The notes below the pieces were generated by a model. The model did no database searches, was not told the origin of the DNA, and saw only the letters and a program-made list of their open reading frames with translations. From Gammaproteobacteria bacterium (lineage in GTDB: Bacteria > Pseudomonadota > Gammaproteobacteria > Pseudomonadales > JAUIET01), in NCBI GenBank assembly GCA_030429735.1, contig JAUIET010000002.1:666414-730413 (forward strand): a stretch of 64,000 nt of DNA, in the 5' to 3' direction. The position numbers and the translations under genes are program-made. The first letter of the stretch is position 1; each line of letters starts with the position of its first letter. Shown piece by piece: positions 9,582 through 18,860 of the stretch.

Positions 9582-11259
9582 CGCGGCCCTCCGCTGCACT
9601 CGAATTCGATTGCAGTTGCATTTGAAACTTTACCGCGAGAAATCGTGCCGGATTTTGCTGAACCTGTTTCATCCATTGTTGTTGAATGCGTTCATCTGAC
9701 AAAATCTGATCTGCGTTAAACTGCGCCTGTGTTCGTTGTTCCATGCTCTGTTGATCTGCCCCATCGGCGCGTTGTGGCGCGTTACCGAGCTCACGGCTTA
9801 GCTCTCCAGGCTCCGCCTGCTGGCTTTCACTCATCCGATTGATGTCGTCGATCAGGGTTTGGATGATACGGCGGTTTTTAGCCGCGGCGGTATGGTCCGG
9901 TGCACGATTCAGTAATTCTGTGTAAAGTTCTACCGCTTTAACATAGTGCTGAGCATGTGCCAACGCATTTGCCTGATTGAATAAGCCATTGTCGGAGTTG
10001 ACACTTGCGAACACCTCAGCGGCTTCAATGAACTGCTCATTCATGTACAAAGCAACCCCGCGTGACATCGCACTCCCATAGAGCCCGGCGGCGCGTTGAT
10101 ACTCGCCTCGCTCGAAGAAATAGCGTGCCTGTTGATCTTTGCTAACCCACAGATCAATAAAGCGCTGCATAAGCGTGTTATCGTGCTGCGTTTCATCGGC
10201 AGGCGGTGTCTGGGCGTATGCGACCTTGCTATCCGTCAGTCCCAGGCCGAGTACTAAACCCAGTGCCCAACAATATTGGATAGTCCAACCTCGTCTGAAG
10301 GTCAGTAAGCATAGCACTACGATCGGAAACAGCAGATAGTATCCGGCATCAATCCAGGGTCGCTGTTCATCGTCTACAAAAAGGTAATGATTCTTTATCC
10401 GCCAGTTGATTTGCCGCATGTCCTGTTGGTCAGCGCTCAGTGACTGATAATGTGCATTGGTTTGATCCGCGAGTTCTCGCAATGAATCTTCATCCAGCGG
10501 TGTATAGTCCAGGCCGTAGGCAGAGCCTGATGCGTCACCCCTCTGATTTTTCCCCACCCCCAGTATCAGCAGTTGATGAGGTAGCCTGGCAAAATAGTCT
10601 GCCAGCAACTGTTCTGAATCCGGTTCAACCGAGTCGGTTATCAACAGCACGCTGGCGGGCACACCGCTGGCAATATACTCTGACTGACTCAGAATTTTGT
10701 CCAGAACCGGAATGACACTGGCAGCCGATTTACCCTGCCGTGGCATCATCTCATTGTCGATAGCATCAAGAAAGTGCCACACAATATCCAGATCATTGGT
10801 TAAAGGGATGACAGTGTGGGCACTGCCTGAATAAACAATCAGGCCGCTGCGCGCGCCAGCGCGCATCGCCAACAGGTCATTTATTTTCTGTTTGCTGCGT
10901 TCCAGGCGGCTGGGCTGCACATCGGTCTGCAGCATGGAACGAGACGCATCCAGTACGACCAGTAGCATGGCTTCGTCTTCGCTCAACGGCGATGATTGGC
11001 GCTGCCAGGTAGGCCCAGCCAATGCCAGAATGCAGCAAAACGTGAGCAAAAGCAGGGTGTTCAATGGTGTAACAATCTTGCGTCGTTCGGCGCGGTTGCT
11101 GAGTAAGCGCTCAATATGTGGTGCTAAAAGGCGGCTGCCGCCGTCATGCTGTCTGCCGGCGCGAGACAGTACTGCCCAGCCCAGTACCAGCATCGGGATT
11201 GCTAACAGCCAAACGGGTCGCAACCAATGAAAATTCTGTGCGATCAGTTCGAGGCTCAT
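9571..11259 (-). CDS. batB: BatB/BatC-like VWA-TPR fusion protein
   Basis: VWA MIDAS VVLDASRSMLQTDVQPSRLERSKQKI; TMs; C-terminal TPR segment (YFFERGEYQRAAGLYGSAMSRGVALY...HYVKAVELYTELLNRAPDHTAAAKNRR). Start taken at MSLELIAQNF. Confidence 0.85.
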   Translation of the reverse strand: MSLELIAQNFHWLRPVWLLAIPMLVLGWAVLSRAGRQHDGGSRLLAPHIERLLSNRAERRKIVTPLNTLLLLTFCCILALAGPTWQRQSSPLSEDEAMLLVVLDASRSMLQTDVQPSRLERSKQKINDLLAMRAGARSGLIVYSGSAHTVIPLTNDLDIVWHFLDAIDNEMMPRQGKSAASVIPVLDKILSQSEYIASGVPASVLLITDSVEPDSEQLLADYFARLPHQLLILGVGKNQRGDASGSAYGLDYTPLDEDSLRELADQTNAHYQSLSADQQDMRQINWRIKNHYLFVDDEQRPWIDAGYYLLFPIVVLCLLTFRRGWTIQYCWALGLVLGLGLTDSKVAYAQTPPADETQHDNTLMQRFIDLWVSKDQQARYFFERGEYQRAAGLYGSAMSRGVALYMNEQFIEAAEVFASVNSDNGLFNQANALAHAQHYVKAVELYTELLNRAPDHTAAAKNRRIIQTLIDDINRMSESQQAEPGELSRELGNAPQRADGADQQSMEQRTQAQFNADQILSDERIQQQWMKQVQQNPARFLAVKFQMQLQSNSSAAEGRDER

Positions 11260-12260
11260 GCGATTTCCACGGTCTCTGCACTGCGCTGTTTGACGCGTAT
11301 TGACGCAAACAGAATAAAGCCAATGTAGCCCAGACAAACCAGGGTTAAAGGCCAGTGAAACAGACTCTGTCTTGGGCGGAAGCTCAGTGTTTCGAATAGC
11401 TCGGGTTCCAGATCGGTAATCGCCTGATAGGCTGCCAGCAACTGTTGCCGGTCCAGCGCCTGGTAGTACTGGCCAGCAGTTAATTCAGCAACGCGCTCAA
11501 GCACGGCCTCATCCATGGCTTCTTCGCCAATTGTCGCTGGGTCGCCAATCGCTATCGTGTAGATGGTTAAACCCTTTTGCCGGGCAACCTTGGCGGCTTC
11601 GATTGGTGGTACCTTGCTGCCAGTGTCATTGCCATCGGTTAATACGATCAGCACACGACTTTCGCTTTCGCTGCGTTCAAACAGTTTGATTGCCAGCCCG
11701 ATAGCGTCGCCAAACACGGTACTCTGTCCCGCCATGCCTATGGCGGTTTCATCCAGTAAGGTCTGCCACGCGATATGGTCTTCGGTAAAAGGTGTTTGCA
11801 GGAAAGCCGCATCGCCGAACACAATCAAGCCAAGCCGATCATGTTTCCGCCGTGCTGCGAATTCGCGGAGCACGGATTTGACAGCAGTGAGTCGATCCAC
11901 CTTCTTGTCGGCTTCGGTCGGTAAAGAAAAATCTCTGGTCTGCATGGACGCGGACAAATCCACTGCAACCATCAGATCCCGAGCCGATTTACTTCGCTCG
12001 ATGGGTTCGCCTACTTTCTCAGGTGCGCTTAGTGCGATGATCAGCAAGCACCAGGCGATCAAGTGCCAACCTGCCAGCCACCAGGATTGTGATGGAATGT
12101 CAGCCCCCGAACCTGGTGGCGTGTCAGAAAACCTCGCCAGTACATCAAAGAATGGCAGCTGCAATGACGTGCGTGCTTCGCGGTGTGGGCTAACAAGCCA
12201 GACCACCAGGGCTGGCAGGGGCAGCAAAGCCGCTGCCCACGGCGCAGTAAATTCAATCAC
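11256..12260 (-). CDS. batA: BatA-like VWA domain membrane protein
   Basis: VWA MIDAS MVAVDLSASMQTRDF; GLIVFGDAAFLQTPFTEDH; VLIVLTDGNDTGSKVPPIEAAKVA. GTG start at 12260 chosen from overlap with the upstream gene. Confidence 0.85.
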   Translation of the reverse strand: MIEFTAPWAAALLPLPALVVWLVSPHREARTSLQLPFFDVLARFSDTPPGSGADIPSQSWWLAGWHLIAWCLLIIALSAPEKVGEPIERSKSARDLMVAVDLSASMQTRDFSLPTEADKKVDRLTAVKSVLREFAARRKHDRLGLIVFGDAAFLQTPFTEDHIAWQTLLDETAIGMAGQSTVFGDAIGLAIKLFERSESESRVLIVLTDGNDTGSKVPPIEAAKVARQKGLTIYTIAIGDPATIGEEAMDEAVLERVAELTAGQYYQALDRQQLLAAYQAITDLEPELFETLSFRPRQSLFHWPLTLVCLGYIGFILFASIRVKQRSAETVEIA

Positions 12261-12798
12261 TGCCGCGCGGTTCCTGAGCTGCCTGGTGCGTGCGAACCCA
12301 CATCTCACACCTGTCCAGCAGTTCGTCCGCTTCTGCGGGGGCCACTGCATGCTCTATTCGCCCTTGATAGGCCAATGCGTGCAAGACGGTCAGGTTGCTG
12401 TCATCGAATACTTGTCTTTTGACATTGCTATTCAGGAATTCCAACCAGGCCTGACCGCTGAGCGAGGCAACGTCGGTGCGCGGGTAGGCCTTGAGTGCCG
12501 TTGATTTTAAAACACTTGGTAACGCACTCAGGGTGCGCACCAGCTCAGTGCCTGATGCGTGTTGCGCGTTGCGTAACTCGGTGATTGTCTTCAGCGCATC
12601 GCGCCGATACTGATTGCTGCGCCACTTACCGAACGCCTGATATGTTGCCATTACGAGCAGGGCTAACAGAATCAGGCCTGCCACTTTCCAGGCCGGTGTT
12701 ACAGGCATCCAGGAGACCGCAGGTGGTATAACGATTTCCTCGATACCCCGTATCGTGTAGTTACCAAAATCAGGATTTGATATCGCAGTGTCAGGCAT
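12253..12798 (-). CDS. DUF4381-like small membrane protein
   Basis: Internal start MPDTAISNPDFGNYTIRGIEEIVIPPAVSWMPVTPAWKVAGLILLALLVM; lies between the DUF58 and BatA genes, as in other such operons. ORF-track start at 13149 is probably too early. Confidence 0.8.
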   Translation of the reverse strand: MPDTAISNPDFGNYTIRGIEEIVIPPAVSWMPVTPAWKVAGLILLALLVMATYQAFGKWRSNQYRRDALKTITELRNAQHASGTELVRTLSALPSVLKSTALKAYPRTDVASLSGQAWLEFLNSNVKRQVFDDSNLTVLHALAYQGRIEHAVAPAEADELLDRCEMWVRTHQAAQEPRGSD

Positions 12799-13843
12799 TC
12801 TTGGCTTGGTACTTTTGGCGAATGTTCCCGTTTGGGGTGGTGTTATCACTAATACAGCGGCGTAATTGCCGGTAGCTTTCATCAATGGTGTTGAGCTCAA
12901 TATGCACAACTCCCGCTGATTGCAGCGTGCGTCGAAGTTGCTCCACCCGCTGCTGTTGATGCGTATTGAAACTCCCAGTAAGCAATTTATCGTTGGTATT
13001 AACGGCAAGCTGCATCGCGCCATTACTGGCGATAAACTGCTTACCGCTTGGCAGCGCCAGCTCAATCGGGTCAGTGATCTGAGCAACAAACACATCGTTG
13101 TACAAGGCCAGGCTTTTGATCTGTTGAGCCGCGTTCTTGTCCAGGTCATGCATGTCGCTGATTAATACGATAAGGTAGTCTCTGGCGCACAAACGACTGA
13201 GTCGGCTGAGTACAGTGGATAGCTGAGTAGTCGGCAATGCGCCAGTATTTATCTGCCTGTGGCTGATCAGAGCCTGGTTGATGGTGGCCAGCGTTTTAAA
13301 GTCTCGTAACAGCATGTGCTGGCTTCTATGTGGTCTGGCTTCAACCACATCCTGATCACCAAAAATCAGGCTGGCAACCGCATCGCCCAGTTTTAGCTGA
13401 CGCCAGGCGAGCAGGGCAAACACTTCACCTGCCACAACCGATTTGAGTTTCTGGTGGCTACCAAACATCATTCCTTGACGTTGATCGCAGGCGAGCATAA
13501 CAGGGCGTTCGCGCTCCTCAGTAAACACTCGTACGTGTGGTTTTCTGGTTCGGTGGGTAACCTTCCAATCCATTGTGCGAATGTCATCCCCTTGCCGGTA
13601 ATGCGCTAACTCTTCAAAGTTCAAACCGCGACCGCGATGACGGGAACTGTGCCGCCCGATGAATTGATTCTTGATGGCCATTGCCGGATTAAGCACAAAG
13701 CCGTTGGCCTGGTTGCGCAATGCCACCAGATCTTTCACGCTAAGCTGCAGTCGAGGGTCTGAACTCTGCAGGGTGTGCCTGTCGTTTTCCTGGGCGGAGT
13801 ATGAATGCTCCTCAGGCGTTTGCGACTTGACGAAGAATTTCAT
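12791..13843 (-). CDS. DUF58 domain protein (MoxR-associated)
   Basis: SRHRGRGLNFEELAHYRQGDDIRTMDWKVTHRTRKPHVRVFTEERERPVMLACDQRQGM signature. Confidence 0.9.
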   Translation of the reverse strand: MKFFVKSQTPEEHSYSAQENDRHTLQSSDPRLQLSVKDLVALRNQANGFVLNPAMAIKNQFIGRHSSRHRGRGLNFEELAHYRQGDDIRTMDWKVTHRTRKPHVRVFTEERERPVMLACDQRQGMMFGSHQKLKSVVAGEVFALLAWRQLKLGDAVASLIFGDQDVVEARPHRSQHMLLRDFKTLATINQALISHRQINTGALPTTQLSTVLSRLSRLCARDYLIVLISDMHDLDKNAAQQIKSLALYNDVFVAQITDPIELALPSGKQFIASNGAMQLAVNTNDKLLTGSFNTHQQQRVEQLRRTLQSAGVVHIELNTIDESYRQLRRCISDNTTPNGNIRQKYQAKNA

Positions 13844-14780
13844 CAACAATGTCATCCTGAGAGATGCCGTCAGCCACGGCTTCATAGCTGACCGTTAAAC
13901 GGTGCCTTAATACGGCATGAGCAATGCTACGCACGTCATCAGGGTCAACGAAATCTTTCCCTTGCAGCCACGCGACGGCCCTGCTGGCGCGATCAAGGGC
14001 TATGCTGGCTCGTGGGCTTGCGCCCGCGATCAACCAGTGGCGCAAGTCGCTGTTGGCGTAGCGATCGGGGTGACGGCTGGCCATAACAATATCAACGATA
14101 TAACGTTCCAGCGATTCAGACACATGAACAGCTTTGATTTGCGCTCGCGCCGCAAAAATATCATCGGCTGACACACTGGCTGACTCAAGATTGACGTGTG
14201 TCCCTTCTTCACTGCGAACCAGGCGGATCACGTCTAACTCGGCATCATCGTCCGGGTAGTCGATGAGAATTTTTAGCAAAAACCTGTCGGTTTGCGCCTC
14301 CGGAAGCGGGTAGGTGCCTTCCTGGTCAATGGGATTTTGCGTGGCCAGCACCATGAACAAGTCTGGCATAGGGTAGCTTTTGCCGGCAACCGTCACTTGT
14401 CGCTCTTCCATCGCTTCCAATAAAGCGGACTGTACTTTTGCCGGTGCGCGGTTAATTTCATCAGCCAATACAAGGTTAGCAAACAAGGGGCCAGGTTCGA
14501 ATACCAGCTGCTGTTGCCCGCCTTCGCTATGGAATGCCTCGGTACCAGTGACATCCGATGGCAGAAGATCGGGTGTGAATTGAATGCGATTCAGACTGAT
14601 ATCAAGTACCTGTGCCAGCGCTTTCACCGAGCGCGTTTTCGCCGTACCCGGCAGGCCTTCAAGCAATAGGTTGCCATTGCACAATAAGCCGATCAGTAAC
14701 TGTCGGGCAACCCTGGGTTGGCCAACAACCACGTCGCTGATTGCCTGTTCAACGGCCAGAAGCCTAGCGGGTGTAGTCAT
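13812..14780 (-). CDS. MoxR-family AAA+ ATPase
   Basis: LLEGLPGTAKTRSVKALAQ (Walker A), NLVLADEINRAPAKVQSALLEAMEE (Walker B), LATQNPIDQEGTYPLPEAQTDRFLLK. Confidence 0.95.
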   Translation of the reverse strand: MTTPARLLAVEQAISDVVVGQPRVARQLLIGLLCNGNLLLEGLPGTAKTRSVKALAQVLDISLNRIQFTPDLLPSDVTGTEAFHSEGGQQQLVFEPGPLFANLVLADEINRAPAKVQSALLEAMEERQVTVAGKSYPMPDLFMVLATQNPIDQEGTYPLPEAQTDRFLLKILIDYPDDDAELDVIRLVRSEEGTHVNLESASVSADDIFAARAQIKAVHVSESLERYIVDIVMASRHPDRYANSDLRHWLIAGASPRASIALDRASRAVAWLQGKDFVDPDDVRSIAHAVLRHRLTVSYEAVADGISQDDIVDEILRQVANA

Positions 14781-14949
14781 TCAATGATATCGGCACAATT
14801 TAGTGTATTTGGATTGGGAAACGGACACACAGTTTAATGGAATCAGGCGTTAAGGTCCAAGACAAGCCAGCTGCATTCTGTAGTATGATGTGAACTGGCG
14901 TCCTAATAACTTCATGCGCTCAATACCTGTGGATCTGGTGGACTTTACA

Positions 14950-16479
14950 ATGAAAATTTTACCTCGCATTTGCTTTTTACTGCTTGCTAATGTCGCCCTG
15001 TCGGGCGCGGCGTTTGCCGCGGATAAGCCCAATATTCTGGTGATCATGGGTGACGATATTGGCTTCTGGAATTTAAGCACTAACAATATGGGTATGATGG
15101 GTTATCAAACGCCGAACATTGATCGTATCGCCAGAGAGGGGCTGAAATTCACCGATTACTATGGCGAGCAAAGCTGTACTGCCGGGCGCTCCGCGTTCAT
15201 CACCGGGCAGCACCCCATTCGCACTGGTCTGACCAAGGTTGGCGCACCAGGTGCTGACACAGGCATCAGTCCCAAAGATCCCACCCTGGCAGAGCTGCTT
15301 AAGCCCCTCGGGTATACCTCGGGTCAGTTCGGCAAAAACCACCTGGGTGATCGCGATGAGTTTTTGCCAACCAATCATGGTTTCGATGAGTTTTTCGGCA
15401 ACCTGTATCACCTGAACGCCGAAGAAGCCCCCGAAGACCCTGACTACCCGAAAGATCCTGCATTCAATAAAGCGTTTGGGCCAAGAGGTGTGATCCACAG
15501 TTACGCGGATGGGCGAATCGAAGACAGTGGTCCGTTGACTCAAAAGCGAATGGAAACGGTGGACGAGGAGTTTCTGGGTTCAGCGCTCAAATTTATAGAC
15601 AGCGCTCACAGCAAGAACAAGCCGTTTTTTGTCTGGTTTAACTCCACACGTATGCACTACCACACCTACGTTAAGGACGAGAATCTGGGTAAATCCGGTC
15701 AGGGTTTTTATAACGATGGCATGCTGGAACATGACGACCACGTAGGCACTTTACTGGCCAAGCTTGATCAATTGGGCATCGACAACAATACGATTGTTAT
15801 ATACACGACCGACAATGGCCCACATTACAACATGTGGCCAGATGGCGCGATTACACCTTTTCGTGGCGAGAAAAACACCAACTGGGAAGGCGGCTTCAGG
15901 GTGCCTGCGATGGTGCGTTGGCCCGCAAAGATTGAGGCTGGCCGAATCAGCAATGACATAATGTCGCATCAGGACTGGGTGCCTACCTTAATGTCGGCGG
16001 CCGGTGCGCCTGGCATCAAACAGAAGTTGCTGGCCGGCCATGCTGTTGGCGGTAAAAACTTCAAAGTGCACTTGGACGGCTACGACTTTATTCCGCACTT
16101 GGTCGAGAAAAAGAAAGGTCCCAGGGAGGTCTTCCATTACTTTAGTGATGATGGAAAGCTGATCTCAACGCGCGTGGGTGATTGGAAAATTGTGTTTGCT
16201 GAGCAGCGATCCAAGCGTTTTGATGTATGGCGAGATCCTTTTGTAACCTTGCGAATTCCTAAAATGTTCCACCTGCGGCGTGACCCGTTCGAGCGTGCTG
16301 ACACTGATTCAAACGCTTACAATGAGTGGTGGACGCGAAAAATACCGATTGCCATGGGCCTGGGTCTCAGGGAAGTGGGTGCGTTTATCAAAACGCTTCA
16401 TGCGTTTCCTCCGAGACAGCGCCCGGCAACCTTTACCATTGATCAAATCATGGAAACCGTACCCAAGCCACAGGGTTGA
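14950..16479 (+). CDS. Sulfatase (arylsulfatase-like), periplasmic
   Basis: Signal peptide MKILPRICFLLLANVALSGAAFA; DKPNILVIMGDDIGFWNLSTNN; active-site CTAGR in YYGEQSCTAGRSAFITGQHP; TDNGPHYNMWPDGAITPFRGEKNTNWEGGFRVPAMVRWP. Confidence 0.92.
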   Translation: MKILPRICFLLLANVALSGAAFAADKPNILVIMGDDIGFWNLSTNNMGMMGYQTPNIDRIAREGLKFTDYYGEQSCTAGRSAFITGQHPIRTGLTKVGAPGADTGISPKDPTLAELLKPLGYTSGQFGKNHLGDRDEFLPTNHGFDEFFGNLYHLNAEEAPEDPDYPKDPAFNKAFGPRGVIHSYADGRIEDSGPLTQKRMETVDEEFLGSALKFIDSAHSKNKPFFVWFNSTRMHYHTYVKDENLGKSGQGFYNDGMLEHDDHVGTLLAKLDQLGIDNNTIVIYTTDNGPHYNMWPDGAITPFRGEKNTNWEGGFRVPAMVRWPAKIEAGRISNDIMSHQDWVPTLMSAAGAPGIKQKLLAGHAVGGKNFKVHLDGYDFIPHLVEKKKGPREVFHYFSDDGKLISTRVGDWKIVFAEQRSKRFDVWRDPFVTLRIPKMFHLRRDPFERADTDSNAYNEWWTRKIPIAMGLGLREVGAFIKTLHAFPPRQRPATFTIDQIMETVPKPQG

Positions 16480-18839
16480 TGCAATCGCTGAGTCCATTTC
16501 AGGGTAAAACAACAGAGGTGCCCGGGTCGCTAAACGCTGCGATCAAAGTCGCATTACTGTTGTTTGCTCTAACGGCCTGCAATCAGGGAACGGATTCGGA
16601 TTCACCGCACGGCAACCGGCTAACTGAAAGCAAGCCACTCAGTGGGCCAGTCGAGCCCAGGCCCGCGCAAACACAGTACGTGGGTTCCGCAGAATGTTCG
16701 GGCTGTCACCAACAGGCCGTTGAACAGTGGCAGTCTTCGCACCATGCATTGGCCATGCAAAAAGCAAGCGCTGAAACAGTGCTGGGTGATTTTGATGATC
16801 GCAGGGTAAGTCACCATGGGCAGAAATTTAGCTTCTTTCGCGATCAGCAGCGCTTTTACGTGCGCACCAACAATAAAGAGGGAGAATTGCAAACGTTTGA
16901 AATCGAGTACGCGTTTGGCGTAGAGCCACTGCAGCAGTATCTGATAGATGTAGGCAATGGCGCCTATCAGGCGCTCAGCATGGCCTGGGATTCTCGACCG
17001 GCGGAGCAGGGCGGGCAGCGCTGGTATCACTTATACCCCGATGAAGCCATGCCGCCGTCTGACCCGTTGCACTGGACTCGTTTGCACCAGAACTGGAATT
17101 TTCAGTGTGCCGACTGTCATTCAACAAATGTACAAAAGCGCTATGACGCCAGCTCGCGCAGCTATGACACCCGTTACAGCGAAATTAATGTAGGCTGCGA
17201 ATCCTGTCACGGCCCGGCATCAGAACATCTAGCCTGGGCACGAGCCGCTAACCCCGCCACCCCCACAGTGGGCAGCGCCTTTTCTGAGAATCTGGGTTTT
17301 GCGGTAAAACTTGATTCCACTGCGGTGCAGATTGACAGTTGTGCGCGATGTCATTCGCGACGCAGAGTGATCGCTGAAGAATTTGCGCCGGGTAAAGAAC
17401 TGTATGACCACTATGTGCCCGCGTTACTGGAGCCAGGCCTTTACCATGCTGATGGCCAGATTCTCGAAGAAGTGTACGTATATGGCTCGTTCGTGCAAAG
17501 CAAAATGTATCAAGCAGGAGTTACCTGCAGTAATTGTCACCAGCCGCACAGTGTTGAGCTTCGCCTCGACGGGAATGCAGTGTGTACACAGTGTCATCAA
17601 AGCACGCCGCCGGATGATTTTGCCGGCCTAACAGCGAAGCTCTATGATTCCCCCGAACATCATTTTCATCCCATGGAGAGCGAGGGCGCCCAGTGCAGAC
17701 AATGCCACATGCCCGCGAAAGTCTATATGGGTGTTGACGAGCGTTACGATCATAGCTTTCGAATTCCGCAGCCCGCACACAACGCCAGTATAGACGCCCC
17801 GGATGTGTGTACAGATTGCCACGATGAAAAATCTCGACGCTGGGCACAATCTGTGATTGACGAACACTTCCCGTCGCGCAGTGATAAACACAACTTCGGC
17901 CAGATTTTTCATACCGCACGGCAAGGGCAGCCCGACAATAGTGCACTGAGCGGTATTGTGAATACGCCTACGTTACCCAGTATTGTGCGTGCCTCAGCTA
18001 TTACTCACATGAGCCAGCCTCAGGACGCTGGGTCGTTTGCCGTGGTACGGGCCTCTTTATCATCGGAACATGCCTCCATACGCCTGGCGGCACTTAGTCA
18101 TTTTGAGGCTTTACCCGTTTCTCAACGCTGGCAGTTTGTTTCCCCTTTGTTAGCAGATACAGTGCTGGCCGTGCGTATTGAAGCAGCAAGAATTCTGGCT
18201 GATGCACCGTCGCAGTTTTTGCAGGCGGCAGATCTGCAGCGGCTGGAGAGCGCGCTGAGCGAATTTGTTGCATCACAGACCCTGAATGCTGACCGCCCGG
18301 ATGCGCTAAGTAATCTGGCGTCTGTTGCAGCGCGCCGCGGTGAGACCACCCGGGCCGAAGCCTATTACAGAGAGGCCATAGTGATTGATCCAAGCTGGGT
18401 GCCGGCTTATTTGAATTTGGCCGATCTTTATCGTGGCAGTGGCAGAGACAACGAGGCCGAGCCATTGTTCAAACGCGCTTTGCAACAGCAACAAGGTGTT
18501 GCAGAAACACATCACGCGTATGGCTTGTGGTTGTCTCGTCAAGGACGAAACGACGAGTCTTTGCAACAATTGAGCAAGGCTGCTGCTCTTGGCAGTTCGT
18601 GGCGCTATGCCTACGTGTACGCTATTGGTTTGAACTCTGCAGGAAATTCGGCAAAAGCGGTGGCTGAGCTTGAAAAGCTACTCAGCACGTCGCAGGTAAA
18701 TGCCGAAGTCTTATTTGCACTGGCAACAATACTCAGGGATCAGGGCGATCGAGAGCGGGCGCTGAGTTTTGCATTGATTCTGGCCGAGCGATATCCCACT
18801 GATCAAAGAGCGCCGGGGCTGATTCAGCAATTGCGATAA
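16479..18839 (+). CDS. Octaheme c-type cytochrome / TPR lipoprotein
   Basis: Lipobox LLLFALTACNQG; eight CXXCH motifs (CSGCH, CADCH, CESCH, CARCH, CSNCH, CTQCH, CRQCH, CTDCH); C-terminal repeats incl. TPR (AEAYYREAIVIDPSWVPAYLNLADLYRGSGRDNEAEPLFKRALQ). Start overlaps sulfatase stop (TGATG). Confidence 0.88.
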   Translation: MQSLSPFQGKTTEVPGSLNAAIKVALLLFALTACNQGTDSDSPHGNRLTESKPLSGPVEPRPAQTQYVGSAECSGCHQQAVEQWQSSHHALAMQKASAETVLGDFDDRRVSHHGQKFSFFRDQQRFYVRTNNKEGELQTFEIEYAFGVEPLQQYLIDVGNGAYQALSMAWDSRPAEQGGQRWYHLYPDEAMPPSDPLHWTRLHQNWNFQCADCHSTNVQKRYDASSRSYDTRYSEINVGCESCHGPASEHLAWARAANPATPTVGSAFSENLGFAVKLDSTAVQIDSCARCHSRRRVIAEEFAPGKELYDHYVPALLEPGLYHADGQILEEVYVYGSFVQSKMYQAGVTCSNCHQPHSVELRLDGNAVCTQCHQSTPPDDFAGLTAKLYDSPEHHFHPMESEGAQCRQCHMPAKVYMGVDERYDHSFRIPQPAHNASIDAPDVCTDCHDEKSRRWAQSVIDEHFPSRSDKHNFGQIFHTARQGQPDNSALSGIVNTPTLPSIVRASAITHMSQPQDAGSFAVVRASLSSEHASIRLAALSHFEALPVSQRWQFVSPLLADTVLAVRIEAARILADAPSQFLQAADLQRLESALSEFVASQTLNADRPDALSNLASVAARRGETTRAEAYYREAIVIDPSWVPAYLNLADLYRGSGRDNEAEPLFKRALQQQQGVAETHHAYGLWLSRQGRNDESLQQLSKAAALGSSWRYAYVYAIGLNSAGNSAKAVAELEKLLSTSQVNAEVLFALATILRDQGDRERALSFALILAERYPTDQRAPGLIQQLR

Positions 18840-18860
18840 ATCGCTACATGCGTTGAGCGG

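Noticed and set aside
12253-13149. 298-aa ORF as given in the track
   Set aside because: N-terminal part overlaps the DUF58 gene in another frame; only the MPDTAIS... start at 12798 is supported.
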